A stretch of DNA of 64,000 nt, from the NCBI GenBank assembly GCA_002842095.1, contig PHCB01000002.1:124001-188000 (forward strand). Direction: 5' to 3'. The DNA is from a candidate division BRC1 bacterium HGW-BRC1-1. Lineage in GTDB: Bacteria > Sumerlaeota > Sumerlaeia > Sumerlaeales > Sumerlaeaceae. The notes under the pieces are model-generated. The model did not search any database. It had not been told where the DNA came from and worked only from the letters and a program-made list of their open reading frames with translations. The translations under genes were made by a program, and so were the position numbers. Positions within the stretch are counted from its first letter, which is position 1, and every line of letters begins with the position of its first letter. Shown here one piece after another: positions 1 to 9,222 of this stretch.

Positions 1-432
1 GGTCAGGTGTGGCGGTTGTTCACGCCCATTTTTCTCCACCTTAGTCTCATGCACATCCTCTTTAATCTGATGTGGCTGCATGCACTGGGGGGTGGGATTG
101 AATCCCATGACGGCTCCCGTCGGCTGGGGCTGATGGTGTTGTTCATGGCGCTGTCCAGCAACCTGCTCCAGTATTGGATGGCGGGCGGCAACTTCGGCGG
201 TATGTCGGGGGTGGTTTACGGTTTGTTCGGCTACACCATTATTCGCATGAAATACGATCCGACGGTGCCTTATGAGTTGGATCGGTTTAATACGGTCCTG
301 ATGATCGGCTGGTTCTTCCTTTGCTGGACAGGCTGGATGGGCCCCATAGCCAACTGGGCCCATACGGGAGGGTTCCTGCTGGGCTTGGCGTGGGGCGCGT
401 GGGACAGCCGACTCTGGAGAAAGACCCGCTGA
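1..432 (+). CDS. Rhomboid family intramembrane serine protease, 5' end outside the window
   Basis: The reading frame is open from the first base (GQVWRLFTPIFLH...), so the N-terminus is missing and 143 residues are visible. The segment matches the GlpG-type catalytic core: HLSLMHILFN (the H-x4-H-x3-N oxyanion region), GGMSGVVYGLFGY with the GxSG nucleophile serine, and WAHTGGFLLG with the catalytic histidine in a late membrane helix. Rhomboids cleave membrane-embedded helices within the inner membrane. The gene converges on the glycosyltransferase with a gap of only 13 bp. A second, differently organised rhomboid lies 2.7 kb away. The family is confident and the substrate is unknown. Confidence 0.9.
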   Translation, partial: GQVWRLFTPIFLHLSLMHILFNLMWLHALGGGIESHDGSRRLGLMVLFMALSSNLLQYWMAGGNFGGMSGVVYGLFGYTIIRMKYDPTVPYELDRFNTVLMIGWFFLCWTGWMGPIANWAHTGGFLLGLAWGAWDSRLWRKTR

Positions 433-445
433 AACGTCCCGCGTT

Positions 446-1432
446 TTAACCGAGAGGCGGGCCGTTGTTATCGCGTGGCGGGCTTTGCACACGCGGCGAC
501 AGCAGCATCTCCATCGTCAGCCCCTGGAGCAGAAACTGGATCCCAAGGATGAAGGGCAGCACCGCCAGCATAACCGTGCCGGTGGGGTTGAGGACACCGG
601 TCATGTAACCGCGAATCCAAACGTACCCGCCGAAAAACGTGCCGAACATCGTCATCAGAAAACCCAGCAAATAGAGCGGGACGATGATGGAAAAATCGCG
701 CAGGATGTGGCGCTGAAATAAGCGCGCAAAGAACCCCTTCACGAGCAGCGAGGGGAAGTACGACAGCACCTTGCCAATCTGCAGCGACGAAATTTCGCCG
801 CGATAAATGGCGGGCATGGGACAGTCGAGAACGCGGGCTGACTCGATGTTGAGCCGGATGAGCATTTCGTTTTCGAAGAAGTAGCGCCGGGTTCGCAGAT
901 GCTCCAAATCCAGCAGGCTCAAATACGGAGCGGAGATGGCCAGATAGCCATTTTGCGGATCGAAGACATGCCAGTATCCACTGGCGGCCTTGGTGAGAAA
1001 GGTCAGGGCGATGTTGCCCATCAGGCGGGCGTTGGGCATGTCGCGCAATGCGCCCGCATGGAGGAAGCGGTTGCCCTTGGCGTAATCGCAAACCCCCACG
1101 GCGATGGGATCCACGAGATCGATCATGCGTTCGGGGTCCATCTGTCCGTCGCCGTCCAGCTTCACCACGATGTCAGCACGCATTTTTAGCGCGCACGCGA
1201 ACCCTGTCGCCATGGCCCCGCCCACGCCTTGATTAACCGCGTTATGCGCAACCTGAAGGCGCGGATTGCTCTGCGCCATCCTGGCCAGCACCTCGGCCGT
1301 GGTGTCCGGGCTGGCATCGTTCACCGCGATGATGTGGTCCACCCAATCGGGCACACTCGCCACCACCTCACCGATGTGATCGGCCACGCGATAGCTTGGG
1401 ATAACGACAGCGATGGTTTTGTTTTTATACAT
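446..1432 (-). CDS. Family 2 glycosyltransferase, DPM1/GtrB-like
   Basis: A 328-residue GT-A glycosyltransferase. Residues 5-110 carry the nucleotide-sugar fold: VVIPSYR near the start, a VNDASPD segment, and KLDGDGQMDP containing the DxD metal/nucleotide motif. Two hydrophobic segments near residues 245-270 and 285-310 anchor it in the membrane, as in polyprenyl-phosphate sugar transferases of the GtrB/DPM type. It probably charges a lipid carrier with a sugar or extends a surface glycan. It is transcribed divergently from lysS and has no glycan cluster around it, so the acceptor is unknown. The start MYKNKTIAVVIPSY is the natural N-terminus for the fold. Confidence 0.88.
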   Translation of the reverse strand: MYKNKTIAVVIPSYRVADHIGEVVASVPDWVDHIIAVNDASPDTTAEVLARMAQSNPRLQVAHNAVNQGVGGAMATGFACALKMRADIVVKLDGDGQMDPERMIDLVDPIAVGVCDYAKGNRFLHAGALRDMPNARLMGNIALTFLTKAASGYWHVFDPQNGYLAISAPYLSLLDLEHLRTRRYFFENEMLIRLNIESARVLDCPMPAIYRGEISSLQIGKVLSYFPSLLVKGFFARLFQRHILRDFSIIVPLYLLGFLMTMFGTFFGGYVWIRGYMTGVLNPTGTVMLAVLPFILGIQFLLQGLTMEMLLSPRVQSPPRDNNGPPLG

Positions 1433-1615
1433 TCAGGCGCCTTTGCCTTGAAATGGAAGGCTGCAAAAAATCATCGTGGCAAGGTTTTCGACCATCTGCT
1501 GAATCAACATCTTTGCAATCAAGATGTAAACACCTCACGGCGCTTCTTGACACGCGGCAGCGCCGCCCCGAAACCCAACATCATTCCGCCTGTGAAAGTG
1601 GCTCCCTTGTCCGAT

Positions 1616-3094
1616 ATGCTGAAAGACCATAACGAAATCATCCGAATCCGCTACGCCAAAGCCGACAAGCTGCGCGAAGAGGGGGTTAATCCTTATGTGA
1701 ACCGTTGGGACCCGACCCATTCATCGGCGGCCATCAAGGCCGGTCAGGAAGCGCTCATCGAGGCGAAAACGCCGGTGCGCGTGGCCGGCCGGATCATGGT
1801 CATCCGACACATGGGCAAGGCCTCCTTCTTCCATCTCAAGGATTCCAGCGGTCTCATTCAGGTTTATCTCAAACGAGATGCGCTGCCGGAGGAGGACTAT
1901 CGCCTGTTCAAGGAACACTCCGACATGGGCGATATCGTGGGGGTCAGCGGGCCGTTGTTCATCACCCGCACCGGCGAGCTGACGGTGCAGGCCGTCTCAT
2001 TCACGTTCCTCACAAAGAGCGTCCGCCCGTTGCCCGAAAAATGGCATGGGTTGAAGGACACCGAACTGCGTTACCGCCAGCGTTACCTCGACATGATCGT
2101 GAACGACGAGGTCTCGCAGACCTTCGTGAAACGCAGTCGCATTGTCGGTTCCATGCGGCGCTTCCTTGAAGAGCGTGGTTATCTGGAAGTGGAGACCCCG
2201 ATGATGCAGCCCATCTGGGGCGGCGCTGCGGCGCGACCCTTCAAGACCCACCACAACGCCCTGGATGTGCCGCTATTCCTGCGCATCGCACCGGAGCTGT
2301 ACCTCAAGCGGCTGATGGTTGGCGGCTTGGAAAAGGTTTTCGAGATCAACCGCAACTTCCGCAACGAGGGCGTGAGCACACGCCACAACCCCGAGTTCAC
2401 CATGATGGAGCTGTACACGGCCCATTGGGATTATCGCGATACGATGGACCTGACGGAAACGATGATCCGCTCCATTGCGGCCGAAGTGTTCGCTCAAACA
2501 AAATTTGTCTGGGGCAAGCATGAGTTCGATCTCGGCGAGCCCTTCGCGCGCATCGGTTACATCGAAGCGGTGCGCCGCTATGTGCCCGAGGCCGCTGATG
2601 TTGAGTTGCGCTGGGATGATCCCGCCGACGAAACCCGGCGCAAGATGGCTCCGTTTCACAAACCCGAAAAAGCCGTCACCACGGCTCAGATGATCGTGGA
2701 GTTGTTCGAGGCGCGGGTCGAACCGAACCTCGTGCAGCCCGTCTTCATCACCGATTTTCCCAAGGAAAACAGCCCGCTGGCCAAGGCGCGTCCCGATGAT
2801 CCGTCGGTCGCGGAGCGTTTCGAATTGTATATTTGCGGAATGGAAATCTGTAACGGCTACAGCGAACTGAACGATCCCCGCGAGCAGTACGAACGCTTCC
2901 GGGATCAGGTGGCGGCGCGAGCGCAGGGCGACGACGAGGCCCACGAAATGGACGAGGATTACATTCGCGCGCTGGAATACGGCATGCCCCCCGCCAGCGG
3001 GTTGGGTGTGGGAATCGACCGTTTGGTCATGCTGATGACAGGGTCGGAATCAATCCGTGACGTGATTTTGTTCCCGCTGATGAAGCCCGAATAA
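1616..3094 (+). CDS. lysS: Lysyl-tRNA synthetase, class II
   Basis: A 492-residue enzyme of normal length that attaches lysine to tRNA-Lys; a tRNA-Lys(TTT) gene lies at 55.7 kb. An OB-fold anticodon-binding domain spans roughly residues 45-150. The class II core follows, with motif 2 (FEINRNFRNEGVSTRHNPEF) and motif 3 (GLGVGIDRLVMLMTG). The frame is open far upstream to 1229, but that part is the antisense of the glycosyltransferase gene and has no homology. Conserved sequence begins at MLKDHNEIIRIRYAK. A GTG at 1592 is the only other reasonable start. It converges on the rhomboid gene. Confidence 0.95.
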   Translation: MLKDHNEIIRIRYAKADKLREEGVNPYVNRWDPTHSSAAIKAGQEALIEAKTPVRVAGRIMVIRHMGKASFFHLKDSSGLIQVYLKRDALPEEDYRLFKEHSDMGDIVGVSGPLFITRTGELTVQAVSFTFLTKSVRPLPEKWHGLKDTELRYRQRYLDMIVNDEVSQTFVKRSRIVGSMRRFLEERGYLEVETPMMQPIWGGAAARPFKTHHNALDVPLFLRIAPELYLKRLMVGGLEKVFEINRNFRNEGVSTRHNPEFTMMELYTAHWDYRDTMDLTETMIRSIAAEVFAQTKFVWGKHEFDLGEPFARIGYIEAVRRYVPEAADVELRWDDPADETRRKMAPFHKPEKAVTTAQMIVELFEARVEPNLVQPVFITDFPKENSPLAKARPDDPSVAERFELYICGMEICNGYSELNDPREQYERFRDQVAARAQGDDEAHEMDEDYIRALEYGMPPASGLGVGIDRLVMLMTGSESIRDVILFPLMKPE

Positions 3095-3118
3095 CCCCGC
3101 CGCTTCCGTTCGGTTATT
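3090..3118. terminator. Hairpin shared by convergent lysS and rhomboid genes
   Basis: AATAACC at 3090-3096 pairs with GGTTATT at 3112-3118. The stem covers both stop codons of the convergent genes and could end transcription in both directions. The T tract is short, so this is a modest candidate. Confidence 0.4.
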
Positions 3119-3821
3119 TGTCGCCGAAACGCCGCGGTCCGGGTTTCGTTTTGCGGCGTCCGGGCAACGGCGGAAGGCGAAACCAATCGAACAATCCGGG
3201 GAACCGCACGAAGAGTATCCCGAAAACCAGCCCGCCCAGATGGGTCAGGTGTGCCACGGTGCTGCTACCGGCGACCTGGAATGACGAAAACAGAGTGAGT
3301 ACGCCCAGAATGGCGACGAAGTATTTCACCTTCATGGGGATGATGAAATAGAGCAGCACGACATCGTCCCGGTAATAGTACGCGTAGGCGAACAGGATGG
3401 CATAGCATACGCCGCTGAGGCCGACGATGGTTGCCTGGGGCGTGCCCACCAGCACCATGGCGGCAAGGTGGGTGCCCACCGCAGCGATGGCAGCCAGCGT
3501 GCAGAAACGTGCATAAACCTGCGATCCCCAGCGATACTCGAGGCGGCGACCGAACATCCAGAATGTGAAGAGATTAAAGAAAAGGTGCCCGAAACCGCCG
3601 TGCATGAAGGCGTAGGTGATTAACTGCCACAGTTGAAACCGGTAGAGGGTGGTGTCGGGGCTGGCCCCAAGCAGCCTGAACAGAAGATCACCGGGAACAA
3701 ATAGTATGGCAAAAAAGACCGCCGTACATATGTACATCACCCACTTGGTGACCGGCAGATAGAGGATGCCGAGGCGCTCCTCGAGATCATGAAAAAAACC
3801 GCCCATTCCTGCAGGAGTCAT
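3114..3821 (-). CDS. Rhomboid family intramembrane serine protease
   Basis: A 235-residue protein with about six membrane helices. It has the rhomboid signature set: FMHGGFGHLFFN (oxyanion region), GLSG with nucleophile Ser116, and HLTHLGGLVFG with the catalytic histidine near residue 174. The Arg/Lys-rich tail after residue 200 is probably cytoplasmic. It differs clearly from the rhomboid at the start of the window, so the two are not a recent duplication. Its start overlaps the aroA stop by 4 bp (ATGA), so it is the last gene of the minus-strand run and is translationally coupled to aroA. The link to aroA is probably only shared transcription. Confidence 0.92.
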   Translation of the reverse strand: MTPAGMGGFFHDLEERLGILYLPVTKWVMYICTAVFFAILFVPGDLLFRLLGASPDTTLYRFQLWQLITYAFMHGGFGHLFFNLFTFWMFGRRLEYRWGSQVYARFCTLAAIAAVGTHLAAMVLVGTPQATIVGLSGVCYAILFAYAYYYRDDVVLLYFIIPMKVKYFVAILGVLTLFSSFQVAGSSTVAHLTHLGGLVFGILFVRFPGLFDWFRLPPLPGRRKTKPGPRRFGDK

Positions 3822-5215
3822 GTCTGGTCTCCGCCCGAGGTTTCGCGTTCAAATTTAATGCGTGCTCCCAGCCGGATCATGTCCTGAAAAAACCGCGGGT
3901 AGGATTTCGCCACATGTTCGGCTCCGGAGATGGTCAACCCCTTGGCGCAGCGCAACCCGACCTCGGTGAGCAGCATGATCACGCGGTGATCGCGGCAACC
4001 GTCCACAACCACTCCGCCCTCGTAACCGGCGGGGTTGCCGTGAATGATGATGGCATCCGGGTCGGCATCGCCGCATTGGTTGCCTTCCTCGCAGTGCACA
4101 CCAATCTTGCGCAACTCGGCCAGCGGCTCGCTGATGCGGTCGCACTCTTTAAGCCGCAGGTTCGCCACGTTGTGGAAACGCGAAGTCCCCTGGGCGAAAC
4201 AGGCCGGCCCCATAAGGGCCAGCACGGCGTCGGTGGCGGTGTCGCCGTCGAAATCCACGGCGGTCAGCGGAGCGCGAGCCACACGAATTTCGTGCTCGTG
4301 GCGCGTGAGAGAAGCGCCCATGGTGCTCAGCACGTCGGCGGCCGCGCGTTCCCCCTGATTGTCGTCGAGAAGCCCTTCCACGGCGATACCGTCGGCCGTG
4401 AGCGCACCCGCAGCCAACAGGGCGGCGCTTCCAGGCCAGTCGCCGTTCACGCGGAATTCTCCCGCTTTGTAAGACTGGGGCTCCACGCGAAAGTGCATCA
4501 GATCATCCGAGGCTTCCACCACAATGCCCGCGTCGGCCATCACTTCCAGAGTCTGGCGCACCGGATCGCGCGAGACGAGTTTGTCCGTCACCGTAATCTC
4601 AAGAGGCTGACCAATAAGCGGCGCGATGAAAAGTAGACCGCTGAGAAATTGTGAGCTGCGCGCCCCGCTGATTTTCACCTGGCCGCCGTGCAGGGCGCCA
4701 GCCCCTCCGCGGATGGTGATGGGCAGCATGCCATCGGTGCTGTTGGTCGAGACCCCCAGTTGGGCCACCGCTTCCAGAAGATCCGCATTGGGGCGTTTGC
4801 CCAGCGAGTCGGGTCGATCGGTTTCGAATTGTGCCTCGGTGCACAGTGCGCCCACCGCCAGCAGAAAACGCAGCACCGCGCCGGCATTGCCCACTTGCAA
4901 CGGCGTCGTCGGATGAGGTGTTGCGCCAAAACCCACAATTCGAACATCGGCGCTTCCGTCGCCATTTTCCCTCACGTCCACCTCGGCACCCAGGGTGCGC
5001 AGGCAGCGGGTCATGGCGTCGGAGTCGTCACTTATCGCCGCATTTCGCACGGTACTCTCGCCCGTGGCCAGCGCGGCAACCAACAGGCGGCGAGTGGTGT
5101 AATTCTTCGAGGGTTGTGCGCCTACCACTCCCCGTAGAATTTGGGGACCGGGGAGGATGATGGCACGAAAAGGCCCGCCGCCACTGGGCGGACCGGCATC
5201 AGCTTTCCGTTTCAC
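3818..5215 (-). CDS. aroA: 3-phosphoshikimate 1-carboxyvinyltransferase (EPSP synthase)
   Basis: A 465-residue enzyme that joins phosphoenolpyruvate to shikimate-3-phosphate in chorismate synthesis. Visible family motifs are PSKNYTTRRLLVAALA (phosphate-binding N-terminus), GNAGAVLRFLL, ISGARSSQFLSGLLF, LRLKECDRISEPL with the catalytic glutamate, DHRVIM, and VAKSYPRFF with the late lysine. It is about 35 residues longer than the E. coli enzyme because of a Gly/Pro-rich N-terminal extension. Two usual residues differ: KNYTTRR replaces K-S-x-T/S-x-R and GNAGAVLR replaces GNAGTxxR, so this is a divergent subtype. The first bases overlap the end of the upstream small membrane protein gene by 17 bp. 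Confidence 0.93.
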   Translation of the reverse strand: MKRKADAGPPSGGGPFRAIILPGPQILRGVVGAQPSKNYTTRRLLVAALATGESTVRNAAISDDSDAMTRCLRTLGAEVDVRENGDGSADVRIVGFGATPHPTTPLQVGNAGAVLRFLLAVGALCTEAQFETDRPDSLGKRPNADLLEAVAQLGVSTNSTDGMLPITIRGGAGALHGGQVKISGARSSQFLSGLLFIAPLIGQPLEITVTDKLVSRDPVRQTLEVMADAGIVVEASDDLMHFRVEPQSYKAGEFRVNGDWPGSAALLAAGALTADGIAVEGLLDDNQGERAAADVLSTMGASLTRHEHEIRVARAPLTAVDFDGDTATDAVLALMGPACFAQGTSRFHNVANLRLKECDRISEPLAELRKIGVHCEEGNQCGDADPDAIIIHGNPAGYEGGVVVDGCRDHRVIMLLTEVGLRCAKGLTISGAEHVAKSYPRFFQDMIRLGARIKFERETSGGDQT

Positions 5216-5531
5216 GGCTTGGCGAGTCGATGAAACGATCGTAAGCGTAGTCGAAGACAGACACCAGCAGGAAGCCGATTACAAGCACCCCAAAAAAGAA
5301 ATACAGACCCTGAGTCTCGCCAATGACAGCTTTAACCAGCATCAACTGCAACGCGCAGAAGGCCATGAAAATGAGATTTGCGGTCAGATAGAACGCAGCA
5401 CCGAAGCGGTGCCCCTGACGGTAATCCACCATGGCGGCGGTTTCGGTGGTTGTTGCCGCGCCGTCCGGCCGTTGTGCAGCGGGCGTTGCAGCGTTTTGCT
5501 TTCCTGTATTGTCTCGGCGTTTACGTACCAT
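5199..5531 (-). CDS. Small two-helix membrane protein of unknown function
   Basis: A 110-residue protein. A Thr/Ala-rich polar head (residues 1-40) is followed by two hydrophobic helices near residues 46-68 and 75-96, then a short acidic tail. I do not recognise the family. It lies 8 bp downstream of the large TPR gene and overlaps aroA by 17 bp, so it is certainly read as part of this operon. The clean hairpin topology and tight packing favour a real gene. It may help the secreted TPR protein encoded just upstream, but nothing in the sequence proves that. Confidence 0.7.
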   Translation of the reverse strand: MVRKRRDNTGKQNAATPAAQRPDGAATTTETAAMVDYRQGHRFGAAFYLTANLIFMAFCALQLMLVKAVIGETQGLYFFFGVLVIGFLLVSVFDYAYDRFIDSPSRETES

Positions 5532-5539
5532 GGTCGTGC

Positions 5540-8242
5540 TTATTTAGGTTCCTTACTTTCGACAGCCTTGATCTTGACCTGCACGGAAATGCGCTCTTTG
5601 TCCAGCGCGATCGACTTGCGCCAGTAATCCAGTGCGGTGGCGGTCTCGCCCCGGGCGCGATAAATATCGCCAAGATGCTCGTAAACCTCGGGGTCTTCGC
5701 CTATGAGGGCGGCGGCTCGCTGCACGTATTCCAGAGCCAGATCGTTGTCGCCCATTTTGAAATAGACCCAACCCATGCTGTCGAGGATGTGAGGTGCGCC
5801 CGGATTGAGGAGCAATGCCTGCTCGATCAATTTCTTCGCCTCGTCCAATTCCTTCCCCTGATCAGCCAGCATGTAGCCCAGCGCGTTCAGGGCGCTGTCG
5901 TTGGTCGGGTTCAACTCAATGGCTTTTTCCAGATGCTTGCGGGCGGTATCGAACTTCTTTTGCTCCATGGCTATGGAGCCAAGGAAGTAGTAATAGGTGT
6001 CAGCGTTGCGCGCGCTGCGTCGGGCGAGATCGCGGAAAATCTTCTCGGCGGCATCGTAGCGTTTCATCTGATACAAAGCGACGCCACGCATGGAATCCAC
6101 TTCTTCTGATTTGCCCAGCCGTTGCTCCGCCTGCTTGACTGCCGCCAAACTTTCCTCGCTGCGGCCTGCTGCGGATAATCCGTCGATCAGCAAACGATGG
6201 GCATCCAGAGAGTCGGGTTTGTCCTCCACCATGCGGCGATAAATCTCGATGGACCGGTTGTGGTCGCCCCGGTCGTTGTAGATCTCGGCTTCCAACTGGC
6301 GCAGGTCATCGCTCCCGCGGAAAAGCGGGATGGCGCGGTTCACCAGCGCAAGGGCCTCATCGTATTTTTTTTGCAGGCTGAGGGTGCGCGCCAGTCGAAT
6401 GTAGGGGGGCAGCTTGCCCGGCGAGGCATCGATGGCTTTTTCGAAGTATTGAACCGCCTCGTTGATTTCGCCATTGGTCAGAAGGAATTCTCCAGCCAGC
6501 ATCATGACCTCTGCGCGGTCAGCCTCTGTGCCGCTGGTTACCTGGTCCAACACAACGGGGATGTGCTGCTGACGTCCCGAGCGCACAAGGCTGTTGAGCA
6601 GGCTCGCCAGCATCACCCGATTTTCGGGCGCCTTTTGCAGGGCTCGCTCGTAATAATCGGCGGCCTGGCCGAAGTCCCGATTTTTTTCGAACACCACACC
6701 AAGAGTCATCAAAAGCTCGGGGGCACCCTCGGTGCGGTCGATGCCGGTTTTCAAAACGCGAATGACGTCCGTGGTGTTTTCGTCTTTTTCATAAAGGGAA
6801 GCCAGGCTTACATAGAGCTTCTCTGCCTTGGGGTTGAGAGCCAGTGCCTTCTCATACATGGCAATGGCGCGCGCGGGTTCTTTGCGATTGATGAGGGTCT
6901 GGGCGATGGCGTCGTAGATTTCCACGCGGTCGGGGTTGAGGTCCACGGCCTTGGAAAAGAGTTCCGTCGCCTCATCATATTTTTTACGATTGAGCAGGAT
7001 GTTGCCCACGGCCACCATGGCTTCCACGTTCTCGGGGTCCAGTTCCAGCACGTGCTGATACTGAGTCAGCGCCTTATCCATATCCTTGGCGGCAATCAGC
7101 TGCTCGGCGTAGATTCGCTGCACTTCGCTCGAATGGGGGTAGCGGTCGGCAAACTTCTTGTACCGATCCATCGCGGCTGCTTCTCCGCCTTTGCTTTCAA
7201 CTTTGCGGATCGCTTCATCGAACATGCGTAACAATTGCGGATTTCTCGGCTCGATAAGAACGGCGGTTTCATAAGTCGAAAGAGCGTCTTCGGTGCGACC
7301 GAGTTCGTCGTAGAGTTGACCGAGGTAGACGTAAGTGTTGATGAAGCCACGGCGCTGCTCGATGACACGCTCGTAAAAAGCGATGGCCTCGTCGGTGCGG
7401 CCTGTGCGCGATAGGACCTGCGCCAGAATGAGCATGGCGCGTGTGTTGCGGGGTTCGGCCAACAGAATCTCGCGGTAGGTCTCCACCATGCGATCCACAT
7501 TTTGCTGCATGATATAGAGGTTCGCCAAACCATTCAACGCTTCGAGGTTGCGGGGCTGGAGACGTTTCACTTCCTGGAAAGCGGCCACGCCCTGTTCCTG
7601 CAACTCCTTACGCCGGGTCCCGGAACCATCCTGCGCCATACCTGAGAGAATTTTGCCCTTCAGGATGAGGGCGGCCACGTTCTGGGGAGATTTTTTCAGA
7701 ACATCATCCACCGTCGTCAGTGCTTCGTCATAGCTGCGCTTGGCGATGAGAGCGTCCGCCACGCCGAGCATGAGGTAGACGTTGTCGGGTTGGAACTCGA
7801 GGGCAGCGCGGAACTCTCCAAGGGCATGGGCAGCCTCATCGTGAGCAAGGAAGTATTGAGCGAGGAAGAAATGGTTGCGCGCCTTCAGCTCTTTTTCTTC
7901 AAGATCCGTCAACTGGGGTGTGACAAAGCTGCGGTAAAATTCGTCCGGCGACATGCCGATAAGTGAGAACCGTTGCACCCACCCGGCGCCGATACGCTGC
8001 ACCGTGGTGGGTAGCGACATGGTCGGTCGTGGTAAAACCTGGGGGCGAGATGTGACAGAATCGCCCACTTGGTTGGATTTTGAAAGGGTGGTGGTCGCGG
8101 TGGAAACGTCTGACTGCACACTTGCCGTGGACAGTGGGTCGGGCGGGTTGGTACCTTGCGCGTACGAGTGTGCGGTCACCAGTAAGAGTGCCGCCGACAT
8201 CAGGTTAAAACGCGAAAAAAAACTCAGGTTAAGCCTCCCCAC
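5540..8242 (-). CDS. Large secreted TPR-repeat protein
   Basis: A 900-residue protein made almost entirely of tetratricopeptide repeats from about residue 115 to the end (for example APHILDSMGWVYFKMGDNDL and AEKLYVSLASLYEKDENTTD). TPRs are protein-interaction scaffolds. The N-terminus reads as a signal peptide if the GTG at 8242 is the start: basic residues R3 and R11, then a hydrophobic core ending AHSYAQG. An internal ATG at 8200 would give an n-region without positive charge. The 3' end of nadK overlaps by 19 bp. Length and architecture resemble outer-membrane or exopolysaccharide TPR scaffolds. The partner is unknown. Confidence 0.85.
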   Translation of the reverse strand: MGRLNLSFFSRFNLMSAALLLVTAHSYAQGTNPPDPLSTASVQSDVSTATTTLSKSNQVGDSVTSRPQVLPRPTMSLPTTVQRIGAGWVQRFSLIGMSPDEFYRSFVTPQLTDLEEKELKARNHFFLAQYFLAHDEAAHALGEFRAALEFQPDNVYLMLGVADALIAKRSYDEALTTVDDVLKKSPQNVAALILKGKILSGMAQDGSGTRRKELQEQGVAAFQEVKRLQPRNLEALNGLANLYIMQQNVDRMVETYREILLAEPRNTRAMLILAQVLSRTGRTDEAIAFYERVIEQRRGFINTYVYLGQLYDELGRTEDALSTYETAVLIEPRNPQLLRMFDEAIRKVESKGGEAAAMDRYKKFADRYPHSSEVQRIYAEQLIAAKDMDKALTQYQHVLELDPENVEAMVAVGNILLNRKKYDEATELFSKAVDLNPDRVEIYDAIAQTLINRKEPARAIAMYEKALALNPKAEKLYVSLASLYEKDENTTDVIRVLKTGIDRTEGAPELLMTLGVVFEKNRDFGQAADYYERALQKAPENRVMLASLLNSLVRSGRQQHIPVVLDQVTSGTEADRAEVMMLAGEFLLTNGEINEAVQYFEKAIDASPGKLPPYIRLARTLSLQKKYDEALALVNRAIPLFRGSDDLRQLEAEIYNDRGDHNRSIEIYRRMVEDKPDSLDAHRLLIDGLSAAGRSEESLAAVKQAEQRLGKSEEVDSMRGVALYQMKRYDAAEKIFRDLARRSARNADTYYYFLGSIAMEQKKFDTARKHLEKAIELNPTNDSALNALGYMLADQGKELDEAKKLIEQALLLNPGAPHILDSMGWVYFKMGDNDLALEYVQRAAALIGEDPEVYEHLGDIYRARGETATALDYWRKSIALDKERISVQVKIKAVESKEPK

Positions 8243-9111
8243 GCCAGCTTTGAACGTAGCTTGGCGAAGAAATCGTCTTCAAATACGACCAACGGCAAGT
8301 ACACGGGGGCCCGGGAAATCTTTAGGCGGTCGAGATGTGTGACCGCGCTCCAGGCCTGACCATCAACAAACACATTTGCCTCCTCCAACGCTTTGCGCGG
8401 GTGGAACTCCACGTCGATACGGCTGGTGGGCCGCAGGACAAGTGGAGCAATTGTCATGCCATGGGGACAAATCGCATTCACCAGAAGCGCCTCCAGGGCA
8501 GGATCAAGCACCGGACCATGGGCAGCATAGTTATATGCCGAACTTCCGGTGGGGGTGCATATAAGTAGTCCGTCGCCGAAAACATCGGTGGAGGGAATTC
8601 CGTCAACACTCACCCGCAGGTGCACCACACGGCCCCACACGCTCTTCGCCACAACTATGTCATTCAGCGCAATGGCTGTGATGGGGGAGTCGCCCAGGCC
8701 GCTTTCCAGCGTCGCTTCCAGCATCATGCGCGCCTCGGTCCGAAAATTTCCCGAGTGGACTGTGTCCAGCGCCGAGATGATATTTTCCGGCTCTACCTGC
8801 GTGTGGAACCCCAGGCTGCCCAGGTTCACCGACAGCACGGGAATGTCCAACGGTGCCACCGCGTGGGCGGCCACAAGGAGGGTACCGTCCCCCCCCAACG
8901 TCACGGCCACGTCGCACCCTGCGAATTGCCGGCGCAAATCACGCATGCGTTCCGGGTCAAACTGGATCAGAGGCACGGGCCGCTTGTCGTTGCTGTCGCT
9001 GAAGGCGACTTCCAACTCCACGTCGTTTCGCGCGGCCCAATCTTTCATGCCCGCCACGACTTCGGCAACCTGCTGCTTTTCGTGATTTGCAACCACCGCG
9101 ATGCGTTTCAT
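8224..9111 (-). CDS. nadK: NAD kinase
   Basis: A 295-residue enzyme that phosphorylates NAD to NADP. It has the diacylglycerol-kinase-like GGDGTLL motif near residue 77, then NLGSLGFHT, and the second conserved block CTPTGSSAYNYAAHGP, where the usual form is TPTGSTAYxxSxGGP. The ALNDIVVAK segment corresponds to the ALNE/D motif of the family. The start at ATG 9111 gives the usual MKRIAVVANHEK beginning of a Rossmann-like fold. It is the second gene of the minus-strand run, 111 bp after tlyA, and its end overlaps the TPR gene. nadK next to tlyA is a common bacterial gene order. Confidence 0.95.
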   Translation of the reverse strand: MKRIAVVANHEKQQVAEVVAGMKDWAARNDVELEVAFSDSNDKRPVPLIQFDPERMRDLRRQFAGCDVAVTLGGDGTLLVAAHAVAPLDIPVLSVNLGSLGFHTQVEPENIISALDTVHSGNFRTEARMMLEATLESGLGDSPITAIALNDIVVAKSVWGRVVHLRVSVDGIPSTDVFGDGLLICTPTGSSAYNYAAHGPVLDPALEALLVNAICPHGMTIAPLVLRPTSRIDVEFHPRKALEEANVFVDGQAWSAVTHLDRLKISRAPVYLPLVVFEDDFFAKLRSKLAWGGLT

Positions 9112-9222
9112 GGGACCTCACATTTCCGACGATTCGAAATCAGTTAAAAAAGACAACGCACTGGAGCGCCACGTTCACAGCCATGAGCGTCGCATTTTTG
9201 CACGGCATCCGGGGTGGGATCA

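Noticed and set aside
1229-1615. N-terminal extension of the lysyl-tRNA synthetase frame
   Set aside because: It is antisense to the glycosyltransferase gene, has no homology to LysRS, and the family's conserved start falls at 1616.
3914-4636. 240-residue plus-strand frame opposite aroA
   Set aside because: No family features; aroA on the other strand is fully conserved.
6197-7231. 344-residue open frame on the plus strand inside the TPR gene
   Set aside because: An antisense shadow of a GC-rich coding gene, with no domain or ribosome-binding site.
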